DNA from: Allorhizocola rhizosphaerae
GTDB lineage: Bacteria > Actinomycetota > Actinomycetes > Mycobacteriales > Micromonosporaceae
DNA length: 35,385 bases
Direction of reading: 5' to 3'
NCBI RefSeq assembly: GCF_003426775.1
Contig: NZ_QJUG01000078.1
Location: 1 to 35,385, forward strand
The translations under genes were made by a program, and so were the position numbers. Shown here one piece after another: positions 7,936 through 15,782 of the stretch; within the stretch, counting starts at the first letter, position 1, and each line of letters starts with the position of its first letter. Below the pieces are notes generated by a model. The model was not told the origin of the DNA. It ran no database searches and saw only the letters and a list, made by a program, of their open reading frames with translations.

Positions 7936-9032
7936 AACACGTGCTCATCCCCACTCCCGACGTCAACAGCGAGCACGGCGTCGTCACCGCGTGGTTCGTC
8001 GAGAATGGACAGTGGGTCGAGGCGGGCACGGACCTCGTCGAAGTCGAGACGAGCAAGGCCGTGCTGGAGGTGAGCGCGCCCGACAGCGGTTACATCCTCC
8101 AATTAGGAGCGCTCAAGGACGAGGTGTCGCTGACGGCCCCGATCGCGTTGCTGTTCGATGACATCGACTCGCTCAAGGCGCACCAGGCGTCGCTTCTCGC
8201 CGCGCCAAAGCCGGAATCCCCGGTGCGCGCCAGCGTCAAGGCGATCAAGCGCGCCGAAGAGCTCGGGGTCGATTTGTCATCCTTCGATGGTTCTCGCCTG
8301 ATCACGGTCAAGGACGTGGAAGCCGCGGCGTTCGTCGAGCCGGACTACAAGGACATGCCGTCGCCGCTGACCGCGCCCGAGGGCGTGCAGCGCATTCTCA
8401 TCATCGGCGCGGGTCGCGGCGCGACCCAGGTGATCGACATCTTCGCCGACCGGCCGGAGCAGACGGCCGTGGCGATCGTCGATGAGCAGCGCGGCAAGTG
8501 GGGCGAGCTGATCGACGACGTGCCCGTCGTTGGCGGGCCCGACCGGCTCACCGAGCTCTATGAGCACGGCCGGTTCGACGCGGTCGTGGTCGCGATCAGC
8601 ACGTCGGTGGCCGCGCGGCGCAAGTTCCGGCTGATGTGCGAGCAGGCGGGCATCCCGCTGGCCAACGCCATCGACCGCACGGCGAAGATCGCGACCAACG
8701 TGGAAATGGGCGAGGGCAACGTCATCTGCGCGTTCTGCCACATCGGCACGGCCACGCAGATCGGCAACAACAACTTCTTCTCGGCCTACAACTCGTTCGA
8801 CCACCACAACGTGGTGGCCAACGACTCGTCCACGGGGCCCGGCTGCATGACGTCGTCGCGCGTCAAGCTCGGCGACCAGGTGCGCCTGGGCACGGGCATC
8901 CATATCGAGCCGGGCGTCGAGCTCGGCGACCGGGTGCAGGTCGCCTCGGGCGCCACCATCGTGCGTTCCGTGCCGGCCGACCACGTCGTGAAGACCAAAA
9001 TCGTGACCACCGTCGTCGTACCTGGTAGATAA
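7932..9032 (+). CDS. lipoyl domain + E1/E3-binding domain + NeuD/PglD-type sugar acyltransferase fusion
   Basis: A 366-residue protein with three parts. Residues 1-78 form a lipoyl domain with Lys42 in VEVETSKAVLEVSAP, the E-T-(D/S)-K-A lipoylation site. Residues 98-133 (VRASVKAIKRAEELGVDLSS then RLITVKDVEAA) resemble the peripheral subunit-binding domain of E2 proteins. From residue 153 a NeuD/PglD-type acyltransferase begins: Rossmann-like ILIIGAGRGATQVIDI, then a left-handed beta-helix with hexapeptides (about 250-345) and a candidate catalytic His in SFDHHNVVAN (His291/292). The normal E2 catalytic domain with its HxxxDG motif is absent. Inference: acyl-lipoyl made by E1 is transferred to an amino sugar rather than to CoA. 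ATG 7932 is chosen from the ATGA overlap and because the lipoyl fold begins there. A role only in tethering is the main alternative. Confidence 0.88.
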   Translation: MKHVLIPTPDVNSEHGVVTAWFVENGQWVEAGTDLVEVETSKAVLEVSAPDSGYILQLGALKDEVSLTAPIALLFDDIDSLKAHQASLLAAPKPESPVRASVKAIKRAEELGVDLSSFDGSRLITVKDVEAAAFVEPDYKDMPSPLTAPEGVQRILIIGAGRGATQVIDIFADRPEQTAVAIVDEQRGKWGELIDDVPVVGGPDRLTELYEHGRFDAVVVAISTSVAARRKFRLMCEQAGIPLANAIDRTAKIATNVEMGEGNVICAFCHIGTATQIGNNNFFSAYNSFDHHNVVANDSSTGPGCMTSSRVKLGDQVRLGTGIHIEPGVELGDRVQVASGATIVRSVPADHVVKTKIVTTVVVPGR

Positions 9033-9042
9033 GGGAGCCGTG

Positions 9043-10161
9043 ATGTCCAAGATTCCGTTGGTCGATCTGAAGGCCGCCTACGCGCGGCAAAAGGACGAGA
9101 TCGACGCCGCCATGCAGGCGGTCATCGACAACACGCGGTTCATCCAGGGCCAGGAGGTCAAGGACTTCGACGCGGCCTACGCCGAGTTCTGCGGCACGAA
9201 GCACTCGATCGGTGTGGGGTCGGGCACGGCCGCGCTGCACCTGTGCCTCGCGGCGCTGGGGATCGGGCCGGGCGACGAGGTGGCCGTGCCGGTGCACACG
9301 TTCATCGCGACCGCAGAGCCGGTGAGCTGGCTCGGGGCCAAGCCGCGCTTCGTCGATGTCGACCCGGAGACCGGCAACATGGACCCGGCAGAGCTCAAGC
9401 ACGTCATCGAGGGCGTGTCGGCCGTGCTGCCGGTGCACATCCACGGACGCCCGGTGGACATGGAGTCCATCGCGGCCATCGCCGCCGACGCGGGCGTCCC
9501 GGTCATCGAGGACGCGGCGCAGGCCCAGGGCGCGGAGATCGTGAAGACGGACGGGACCGTCGTGCGCGCCGGCGGGTACGGCATAGCGGGTTGTTTTTCG
9601 TTCTTCCCGGGTAAAAACCTGGGCGCCTTCGGCGACGCGGGAGGCATCACCACCAACGACGATGAGTTCGCGGCGAAGGTGCGGATGCTGCGCGACCACG
9701 GCCGCACCACCAAATACGAGCATGTCGAGATCGGCTACGCCCACCGGCTGGACACGTTGCAAGCGGCCGTGCTGAAGGTGAAGCTGTCCATTTTGGACGC
9801 GGGCAACGCGGCGCGGCGAGCGCTTGCCGCGCAATACAGCGAGAAGCTGCGGGGCGTGGGCGATTTGCTGCTGCCGCCGGTCACGCCGAATCAGGTGTCG
9901 GTGTTCCACCACTATGTGGTGCGCACACACTCGCGTGACGCACTGCTGGCTCACCTTGCCGAGCAAGGGGTTTCGGCCGGGATTCACTATCCGATTCCGC
10001 TGCACCTGCAACCGGCCTACGCATTCCTCGGCCACAAGCCCGGCGACTTCCCGATCGGCGAGGCCTACGCCAAGGAGTGCCTGTCCCTGCCCATCTACCC
10101 GGAGCTCACCGAGGAGCAGCTCGACCGGGTCGTGGCCGCGGTGCGAGGGTTTTTCGGATGA
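9043..10161 (+). CDS. DegT/DnrJ/EryC1/StrS family sugar aminotransferase
   Basis: A 372-residue PLP-dependent sugar aminotransferase. The N-terminus IPLVDLKAAYARQKDEIDAA is typical. GSGTAALHLCLAALGIGPGD binds the PLP phosphate region, VIEDAAQAQGAE (about 154-165) holds the Asp that contacts the PLP ring nitrogen, and Lys191 in CFSFFPGKNLGAFGDAGG should form the Schiff base. It would aminate a keto-sugar nucleotide; given the WlbA-like dehydrogenase, C3 amination as by WbpE/WlbC is plausible. AAGGGAG at 9031-9037, five bases before ATG 9043, decides the start; a GTG three bases earlier is too close. A 10-bp gap follows the fusion gene, and an ATGA overlap precedes the next. Confidence 0.9.
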   Translation: MSKIPLVDLKAAYARQKDEIDAAMQAVIDNTRFIQGQEVKDFDAAYAEFCGTKHSIGVGSGTAALHLCLAALGIGPGDEVAVPVHTFIATAEPVSWLGAKPRFVDVDPETGNMDPAELKHVIEGVSAVLPVHIHGRPVDMESIAAIAADAGVPVIEDAAQAQGAEIVKTDGTVVRAGGYGIAGCFSFFPGKNLGAFGDAGGITTNDDEFAAKVRMLRDHGRTTKYEHVEIGYAHRLDTLQAAVLKVKLSILDAGNAARRALAAQYSEKLRGVGDLLLPPVTPNQVSVFHHYVVRTHSRDALLAHLAEQGVSAGIHYPIPLHLQPAYAFLGHKPGDFPIGEAYAKECLSLPIYPELTEEQLDRVVAAVRGFFG

Positions 10162-11111
10162 AAATCCTGCACGTCACCAACATCTGGCCGGTCGGCGAGA
10201 GCTTCCGCGGCATCTTCGTCAAGGAGCAGGTCGAGGCGCTGCGCCGGATCGGCGTGGAGTGCGATGTCGACATCGTCGCGCAGCAGCACGGCAAGGCCGA
10301 CTATTTCCTTGCCGCGCAACGCATCGGGCGCAGGTCGGCCGGATATGACTTGGTGCACGTGCACTACGGGATGACCGGGCTCGCCGCCCGTACCGTAAAA
10401 AAGCCAAAGGTCCTGTCGTTGTACGGCAGCGACGTCAACATCCCGTGGCAGCGCAGGATGACCAAGCTGGGCATGCGTGGCGTGGCGGCGCGCATCTACG
10501 TCTCGGAGAACCTGCGGGTGAACGCGGGCGACGACGATGGGCACGTGGTCGCCGACGGGGTGGATTACACGCTGTTCAAGCCCACCCCGAAGGAGCCAAC
10601 CGAGGAGAAGGTCGTGCTGTTCGGCGGGGCGCCGGACAACTGGGTCAAGGGATATGACGTCTTCACGGACGTGCTCGCCGAGCTTCGCTCCCGGGGCGTG
10701 AACGTGAAGGAACTGATCCTCGCCGACCCGACATGCCCGCGTTCCGAAGTGCCGCGCAAGTTCGACGCGGCAGACGTGCTGCTTTTCACGTCCCGCAAGG
10801 GATCCGAGGGCTCGCCGAGCGTGATCAAAGAGGCGGCCGCGATGAACCTGCCGGTCGTCTCCGTGAATGTGGGCGACGCGGCGAAGCTGCTCAGCGCCAT
10901 TACGCCGTCCGAGGTCGTCGACTTTCCGGAGCCTTGGGGCACGGACGACACCCGGGCTAAACTGATCCGCTTGCTGGCCGACCGGACGGCCGACGTGCTC
11001 GCGGCGGGCACGCGCTCCAACGGGCGCGAGGCATGCCGCTGGCTCGACAACGACGAGGTGGCACGGCGGATCGTGGAGGTGTATCGACAGGTGCTGGGGC
11101 ACAATGACTGA
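10158..11111 (+). CDS. glycosyltransferase family 4
   Basis: A 317-residue GT-B enzyme, a little short for the family (often 350-400). MKILHVTNIWPVGESFRGIF opens the acceptor domain, YDLVHVHYGMTG and LSLYGSDVNIPW follow, and the C-terminal half has VLFGGAPDNWVKGYDVF and then KGSEGSPSVIKEAAAMNLP, which carries the GT4 E-x7-E-like motif. It probably transfers one sugar of the repeat unit. ATG 10158 overlaps the aminotransferase stop as ATGA; in-frame upstream starts lie inside the aminotransferase gene and are not preferred. It overlaps the epimerase gene by 8 bp. Donor and acceptor are unknown. Confidence 0.85.
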   Translation: MKILHVTNIWPVGESFRGIFVKEQVEALRRIGVECDVDIVAQQHGKADYFLAAQRIGRRSAGYDLVHVHYGMTGLAARTVKKPKVLSLYGSDVNIPWQRRMTKLGMRGVAARIYVSENLRVNAGDDDGHVVADGVDYTLFKPTPKEPTEEKVVLFGGAPDNWVKGYDVFTDVLAELRSRGVNVKELILADPTCPRSEVPRKFDAADVLLFTSRKGSEGSPSVIKEAAAMNLPVVSVNVGDAAKLLSAITPSEVVDFPEPWGTDDTRAKLIRLLADRTADVLAAGTRSNGREACRWLDNDEVARRIVEVYRQVLGHND

Positions 11112-12111
11112 GCCTGGCGTGTGGCTGGTCACCGGCGGTGCGGGATACATCGGCGGGCACACCGTCGCCCGCCTGCTCTCCGAGGGCCGGCGGGTCGTCG
11201 TGCTCGACGACCTGTCGACCGGGCTCGCGCATCGCCTGCCCGTGGGGGTGCCGCTGGTCAACGCGTCGGTGCTCGACACGGACGCCGTCGCCGGAGCCCT
11301 GCGGGAGCACGCGGTCAGCGGAGTGATCCATTTCGCGGCGAAGAAGTCGGTGCCCGAGTCGATGGCCGACCCGCTGCTGTACTACCGCGAGATCGTGGGT
11401 GGGACCACCTCGTTGCTCACGGCCATGCGGGAGGCAGGCGTCGGACGCCTGGTGTATTCGAGCACCGCAGCCGTCTACGGCATGCCGAAGCAGGGGATCG
11501 TGCGCGAAACCGACCCGGCCGTGCCGATCAGCCCCTACGGTCACAGCAAGCTCGTCAGCGAGCAGGTGATCCGGGAGGTCGGGCGGGCGCACGAGCTGAG
11601 CTGGCTGTCGCTGCGCTATTTCAACGCGGTGGGTGCCGACACCGTCGGGCTCGCCGACCACGGGGCGTCCAACCTGTTCCCCCGCATCTTCCGGGCGTTC
11701 GCGCAAGGCCGGCCGGTGGTGGTGACCGGCGGCGACTTCGACACCCCCGACGGCACGGGCGTGCGCGACTACATCCATGTGGGTGACCTCGCCGACGCGC
11801 ACGTCGCGGCGGTCCACCGGCTCGAACGGGGTCCGGCGGCGGCCGTGCTGAATGTCGGCACCGGACGTGGGTACTCGGTGTTGGAGGTGCTCGCCGCGTT
11901 CCGTGAGATCACGGGGGAGGACGTGCCCTATGAGATCGTCGCCCCCCGTGCGGGCGACCCGGCGACGGTGATCGCGTCGGTCGACCGGATCGCCGAGGAG
12001 CTCGGCTGGTCGGCACGGCGGGACTTGAAGGAAATGGTCGCCTCGGCGTGGGCCGCAGTGGACCTCCCGCCCCCCAGCCCTTCGGGCCCACCCCACTTGG
12101 AGAAGGTGTGA
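11104..12111 (+). CDS. galE: UDP-glucose 4-epimerase-like SDR protein
   Basis: A 335-residue extended short-chain dehydrogenase. The NAD-binding motif is VTGGAGYIGGHTVARLL (GxxGxxG at about residues 11-17). The catalytic triad is visible as SST at 119-121 and YGHSK with Tyr145 and Lys149. VIHFAAKKSVPESMADPLLY and LRYFNAVGAD are GalE hallmarks. It should interconvert UDP-glucose and UDP-galactose, or the N-acetyl forms. Within this operon it may instead act on a special sugar nucleotide. It overlaps the upstream GT4 by 8 bp, and its TGA shares one base with the next ATG. GalE is well supported as a family; the exact substrate is not. Confidence 0.85.
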   Translation: MTEPGVWLVTGGAGYIGGHTVARLLSEGRRVVVLDDLSTGLAHRLPVGVPLVNASVLDTDAVAGALREHAVSGVIHFAAKKSVPESMADPLLYYREIVGGTTSLLTAMREAGVGRLVYSSTAAVYGMPKQGIVRETDPAVPISPYGHSKLVSEQVIREVGRAHELSWLSLRYFNAVGADTVGLADHGASNLFPRIFRAFAQGRPVVVTGGDFDTPDGTGVRDYIHVGDLADAHVAAVHRLERGPAAAVLNVGTGRGYSVLEVLAAFREITGEDVPYEIVAPRAGDPATVIASVDRIAEELGWSARRDLKEMVASAWAAVDLPPPSPSGPPHLEKV

Positions 12112-13742
12112 TGACAAACCTGCGTGCCGTGATTCAGCGGCTGGCCCTGCCGTCCATTGTGGACGCTCCGAAGTGGACGCTGCGGGAGGGTTCGCGTCAG
12201 CTCGTCATCGTGCATTCGGCCGATGATGTGGCGGAGTCGCTTGCCGCCCAAGGTTTCTCGACCATCAGTCTGTCCCTTTCGGACACCCACGACGAGCGGG
12301 TGCTGTTGCTGGAGGGGCGTTCGCTGTTGGCCGCGCACATCGACGAGATGCTCGCGGCCGTGCGCTTCGGGGAGTCCTACGAAAAGGTCGGGCTCTACGG
12401 GCGTGGTGATGGCGCTGCGGTGGCGCTGCACACCGCGCTGCTGACCGATCTGCCACTGGCGGTTTCGGGGCACGAGGGGTCCTATCGCGACCTGGACAAG
12501 CCGGCCCTGCCCGGGATTCTGCGCTTCGCCGACCTGCCCGAGCTGTACGAGGCGGTCACCCGGCTGCACACATCGGGTTCCGTGGCCGAGTTTTTCGCGG
12601 ACGCGTTCCGTACACCCGCTCAACTGAAGGTGCCCCCGCTGAAGGTGCACTTCGATCTCGCGGCGCGGGTCGAGGTCTCGGACAACGTGGACCAGATTTT
12701 GGCGTCCGGCATGCTCACGCAGGGCGCGCTGGTGAGCCGGTTCGAGGAGGTCGCGGCCCGCCGCACGGGCGCCGAGACGGTCGCGGTGAGCTCCGGCACG
12801 GCCGCGCTCGACATCGCCTACCAGTTGCTTGATGTGCGCGACCGGACGGTCCTGGTGCCGGTCAACACGTTCTTCGCCACGGCCGCGTCGGTCGACCGGA
12901 TGGGCGGGAAGGTGGAGTTCGTCGACCTCGAGCTCGACGGCTTCGGCATGGACCCCAAGGCCCTGCGCGCCGCGCTCGACCGGTTCGACGACGTGGCGGC
13001 CGTCGTGGTCGTGCACATCGGCGGCATCATCGCACCGTCGTTGCGTGAGGTGCTCGCCGAGTGCGCCGCACGGCGCATCCCGGTAGTCGAAGATGCCGCG
13101 CACGCGTTGGGTGCCAAGCTCGACGGCAAGCTCGCGGGCACGTTCGGTCAGCTGGCCACGTATTCGTTGCACCCGGCCAAGGTGGCCACGAGCGGTGAGG
13201 GCGGGCTGTTGACCGCGCAGGATCCGGCGCAGCTGGACGCGGCACGCAAGCTGCGCGACCACGGCAAGATCTCGATATCGCAGAACGTGCACGACCGGCT
13301 GGGCAACAACTGGCGCCTGAGCGAGGTGCACGCGGCGGTCGGGCTCGCCCACGTCTCCCGCCTCGACGAGCTGCTCGCCATGCGCCGGTCACTGGCGGTT
13401 TGGTATGACGAGCACATCGACGAGGTGCCGCGCGTGAAGCGCTTCACGCTGCCCACGGGTGTGGAGAGCAACTACTACAAATACATCGCCTTCCTCGACG
13501 AGAGTGTCGACCGAGCCGACCTGAAGGCCCGGCTGCGGCAAAACCACGGCGTCTCGCTGGCCGGCGAGGTCTACGACGTGCTGCTCAGCGAGCAGCCCTA
13601 CTACGCGCCGCGCTTTGCCGGGCGCACCTTCGAACAGGCGCAATGGTTCGCCAAGCATCACATCTGCCTGCCGGCCTTCCCGTCGATGACGACGGCCCAG
13701 CAGCGCCACGTACTGAACGCATTGACGGCTGAACTGTCCTGA
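12111..13742 (+). CDS. DegT-type aminotransferase with extra N-terminal alpha/beta-hydrolase-like domain
   Basis: A 543-residue protein. Residues about 180-543 are a complete DegT/DnrJ/EryC1/StrS aminotransferase: TVAVSSGTAALDIAYQLL, VVEDAAHALGAKLDG, and the PLP Lys357 in YSLHPAKVATSGEGGLL, closest to the ArnB/PseC-like HP-K-x-x-T-GEGG form. Family members are normally 370-400 residues, so about 170 residues are extra. That N-terminal part contains KVGLYGRGDGAAVALHTALL, which looks like the nucleophile elbow of an alpha/beta-hydrolase with Asp100 in place of Ser. Its function is unknown and the fold is an inference. The start at ATG 12111 is set by GGAGAAGG at 12099-12106. This is the operon's second sugar aminotransferase, so a diamino sugar or two amino sugars may be made. 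Confidence 0.85.
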   Translation: MTNLRAVIQRLALPSIVDAPKWTLREGSRQLVIVHSADDVAESLAAQGFSTISLSLSDTHDERVLLLEGRSLLAAHIDEMLAAVRFGESYEKVGLYGRGDGAAVALHTALLTDLPLAVSGHEGSYRDLDKPALPGILRFADLPELYEAVTRLHTSGSVAEFFADAFRTPAQLKVPPLKVHFDLAARVEVSDNVDQILASGMLTQGALVSRFEEVAARRTGAETVAVSSGTAALDIAYQLLDVRDRTVLVPVNTFFATAASVDRMGGKVEFVDLELDGFGMDPKALRAALDRFDDVAAVVVVHIGGIIAPSLREVLAECAARRIPVVEDAAHALGAKLDGKLAGTFGQLATYSLHPAKVATSGEGGLLTAQDPAQLDAARKLRDHGKISISQNVHDRLGNNWRLSEVHAAVGLAHVSRLDELLAMRRSLAVWYDEHIDEVPRVKRFTLPTGVESNYYKYIAFLDESVDRADLKARLRQNHGVSLAGEVYDVLLSEQPYYAPRFAGRTFEQAQWFAKHHICLPAFPSMTTAQQRHVLNALTAELS

Positions 13743-13754
13743 AAGGAACGACAA

Positions 13755-14612
13755 ATGCAGGTCCTGTCGAACGGTGTTCCCGTTCCCACCGACTCAGAGC
13801 ACTTCGCGCCCATGCGGGACAGCACGGCGCTGCTCGACGATCCCGCGAAACTGAGGGAGCAGTTCCAGCAGGACGGGTATGTGTATCTGCGCGGCGTGCT
13901 CGACCGTTCGAAGGTCATGGCGTTGCGCGGGCACTACTTCGGCATGTTCGACGACTCGTACTTCAAGCCGGGCACCGGGCGTGAGGACGGCGTCTGGTCG
14001 GGCGTGATCCCGGAGGGCCAGCTGCGGCACGGTGTGGCGGGGCACCCGGCGCACACCCTCGTGCGTTCGGAGTACTTCGCGCGATTCACCGCCGACCCCG
14101 CGCTGGAGGCGTTGGCCAGGGCGCTGCTCGACCACGACGACGTGCGGCAGCTGCCGCGCCAGATCGTGCGCCACTTCAACAAGGGCCCGGTGTCGTCGCG
14201 CGCGCACACCGACTACGACTACATGGACAAGGGATCGGCGAGCATCATCACGATGTGGCTGCCGGTCGGTGACTGCCCGGTGCAGTCCGGTGGGCTGACC
14301 TACCTTGAGGGCTCGCACACCATCCCGAAGTCCAAACTGGACGTGCTGAAGGCCAAGCGCACCGACCGCCCCGACGACACCCGCCCGATCAGCCACGACC
14401 TCGGGTGGACCGCGCAGCAACTGGGCGGGCGCTGGCTGTACGCCGACTACCAGGCGGGCGACGTCGCGATCCACTCGCCGCACCTGGTGCACGCGTCGCT
14501 GGACACGCAGACCGACACTATGCGCATGTCCGTCGACCTCCGCTTCCTGCCGACGAGCGTCGAGCCCGACCCCCGCTGGCTCAAGCCGTGGGCGGGCGAC
14601 GATGGAAACTGA
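13755..14612 (+). CDS. phytanoyl-CoA dioxygenase (PhyH) family protein
   Basis: A 285-residue Fe(II)/2-oxoglutarate-dependent oxygenase. FQQDGYVYLRGVLDRSKV near residue 37 is the usual PhyH opening. The iron ligands are His151 and Asp153 in SSRAHTDYDYMDKG plus a distal His, probably His246 in HLVHASLD. Arg257 in DTMRMSVDLRF should bind 2-oxoglutarate. It would hydroxylate or otherwise oxidise a small molecule, lipid or sugar. Its place after two sugar aminotransferases suggests tailoring of the glycan or its acyl group, but the substrate is unknown. AAAGGAA sits just before ATG 13755, 12 bp after the previous stop. The 3' end overlaps the next gene by 11 bp. Confidence 0.82.
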   Translation: MQVLSNGVPVPTDSEHFAPMRDSTALLDDPAKLREQFQQDGYVYLRGVLDRSKVMALRGHYFGMFDDSYFKPGTGREDGVWSGVIPEGQLRHGVAGHPAHTLVRSEYFARFTADPALEALARALLDHDDVRQLPRQIVRHFNKGPVSSRAHTDYDYMDKGSASIITMWLPVGDCPVQSGGLTYLEGSHTIPKSKLDVLKAKRTDRPDDTRPISHDLGWTAQQLGGRWLYADYQAGDVAIHSPHLVHASLDTQTDTMRMSVDLRFLPTSVEPDPRWLKPWAGDDGN

Positions 14613-15213
14613 ACTCGCTATCGAGCTCTGTCTGGCCGCCCACCGGCGGTTGGAGGAGCGGATCGCGGGCCTGACCGACGACGTGGCGCTCCGGCCGAGC
14701 CGCCTTCCCGATTGGACGGTCGGGCACGTGCTCACCCATCTGGCCCGCAACGCCGAGGGGCATTCGATGCGGTTGGCGGGTGCGCTGCGCGGTGAGGAAG
14801 TCCAGCGCTATCCGGGCGGCGCCGAGCAGCGCGATGCCGACATCGAGTCCGGTTCGAGCCGTTCATCAGAGGAGCTCGTTCGTGACGTCACGGACACCAA
14901 CCGGCGGCTGGAAGCCGTGTGGCGGGAGTCGGTGGAGGCCGGGTGGCCGCACTCGGACCTGATGGCGGGCGACCGATGGTCCACGGTGGACAGCCCGAAC
15001 CGGCGGCTGCGGGAGGTCGAGATCCATCACTACGACCTGGGCCTTGGCTACGAGCCGGCGGAGTGGTCCGACGAATACGCGGACTGGGAGCTGCACCGCG
15101 TGCTGGAGGGCCTGCCGTCGCGGTTGGACGGTGCGCAGAAGCGCCAGGTGGTCGCGTGGCTGACGGGTCGCGACCCGCTGCCGGCGGACTTCACCGTGGG
15201 GGAGTGGGGCTGA
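14602..15213 (+). CDS. maleylpyruvate isomerase-like, mycothiol-dependent enzyme family
   Basis: A 203-residue DinB-fold protein of the MDMPI_N type. RLPDWTVGHVLTHLARNAEG (about 34-53) is the family signature, with His46 a likely metal ligand, and EIHHYDLGLGYEPAEW supplies further ligands. Characterised relatives are mycothiol-dependent maleylpyruvate isomerases or mycothiol S-transferases, so the enzyme probably binds a divalent metal and mycothiol in the cytoplasm. It overlaps the dioxygenase gene by 11 bp and ends the operon. Its 3' end also overlaps, by 23 bp, the convergent gene on the other strand. The reaction in this pathway is unknown. Confidence 0.75.
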   Translation: METELAIELCLAAHRRLEERIAGLTDDVALRPSRLPDWTVGHVLTHLARNAEGHSMRLAGALRGEEVQRYPGGAEQRDADIESGSSRSSEELVRDVTDTNRRLEAVWRESVEAGWPHSDLMAGDRWSTVDSPNRRLREVEIHHYDLGLGYEPAEWSDEYADWELHRVLEGLPSRLDGAQKRQVVAWLTGRDPLPADFTVGEWG

Positions 15214-15763
15214 CCGTGATGCGCGCCAGCTCGCTGGACTCCCGGCGGGTACTGATTCGCAACGTGGTGGCTGTGCAGGTGTAGCGCTCAGGCTCGGCGG
15301 TGAACTCCAGCGGTAGGGTCTCGGACGGCACGCCGTCGATGTTCAGCGTCATGCTGCCGTCGACCGAGAGCACGCTGTAGTCGATGACGCCGTCGCGGGC
15401 GCGGTAGCGCGACGTGACGGATCCCGCGATGCGCAGTTCCAGGCGTTGGCCGTGACGGGTGGCGGTCCAGGGCTCGCCGCTGGTGAAGTCGGCGGTGACC
15501 GTGCCGTCGGGGTTGAAGATGTGGATCGAACCGCGGCCGGTCAGATTTATGGTCTCTCCGCTGGGCAGGGCCAGCCGGTGTTCCAACGACGTCGTCCGCC
15601 ACGTGCCGATGAGGCACGGATCGATGTCCAGTTGCCAGGAGGGTGTGGAGCCGGGCGCGGCGGCTCGGCTCGCGGGCTCCGGATCGGCGCGGATGGCCCA
15701 GGCGAGGGCGACCGCCGGCGCGAAAAGCAGGAGGACGACAGTCGCCGCGCGCAGCGCTCGCAT
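15191..15763 (-). CDS. secreted lipocalin-like hypothetical protein
   Basis: A 190-residue protein beginning MRALRAATVVLLLFAPAVAL, a clear Sec signal peptide or membrane anchor. After an Ala/Pro-rich linker the mature part starts CLIGTWRTTSLEHRL and continues as alternating beta strands with FNPDGTVTADF, reminiscent of small lipocalin-like secreted domains. The start is chosen at ATG 15763 because TATAAT on this strand ends seven bases upstream, which would give a leaderless transcript; ATGs at 15772 and 15784 are alternatives. It shares a tiny start region with the divergent M48 protease. Function is unknown; a partnership with the protease is only a positional guess. Confidence 0.65.
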   Translation of the reverse strand: MRALRAATVVLLLFAPAVALAWAIRADPEPASRAAAPGSTPSWQLDIDPCLIGTWRTTSLEHRLALPSGETINLTGRGSIHIFNPDGTVTADFTSGEPWTATRHGQRLELRIAGSVTSRYRARDGVIDYSVLSVDGSMTLNIDGVPSETLPLEFTAEPERYTCTATTLRISTRRESSELARITVSPTPPR

Positions 15764-15782
15764 GCGTAGCATTATATTCACC
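15764..15782. promoter_or_regulatory. overlapping divergent promoters between secreted protein and M48 protease
   Basis: ATTATA at 15771-15776 reads TATAAT on the minus strand and lies seven bases from ATG 15763, the ideal layout for a leaderless start. On the plus strand TAGCAT (15767-15772) or TATATT (15773-15778) could serve the ATG at 15783. This is the only A+T-rich patch in the neighbourhood, and both genes must use it. The -35 boxes would lie inside the opposite gene. Confidence 0.5.
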
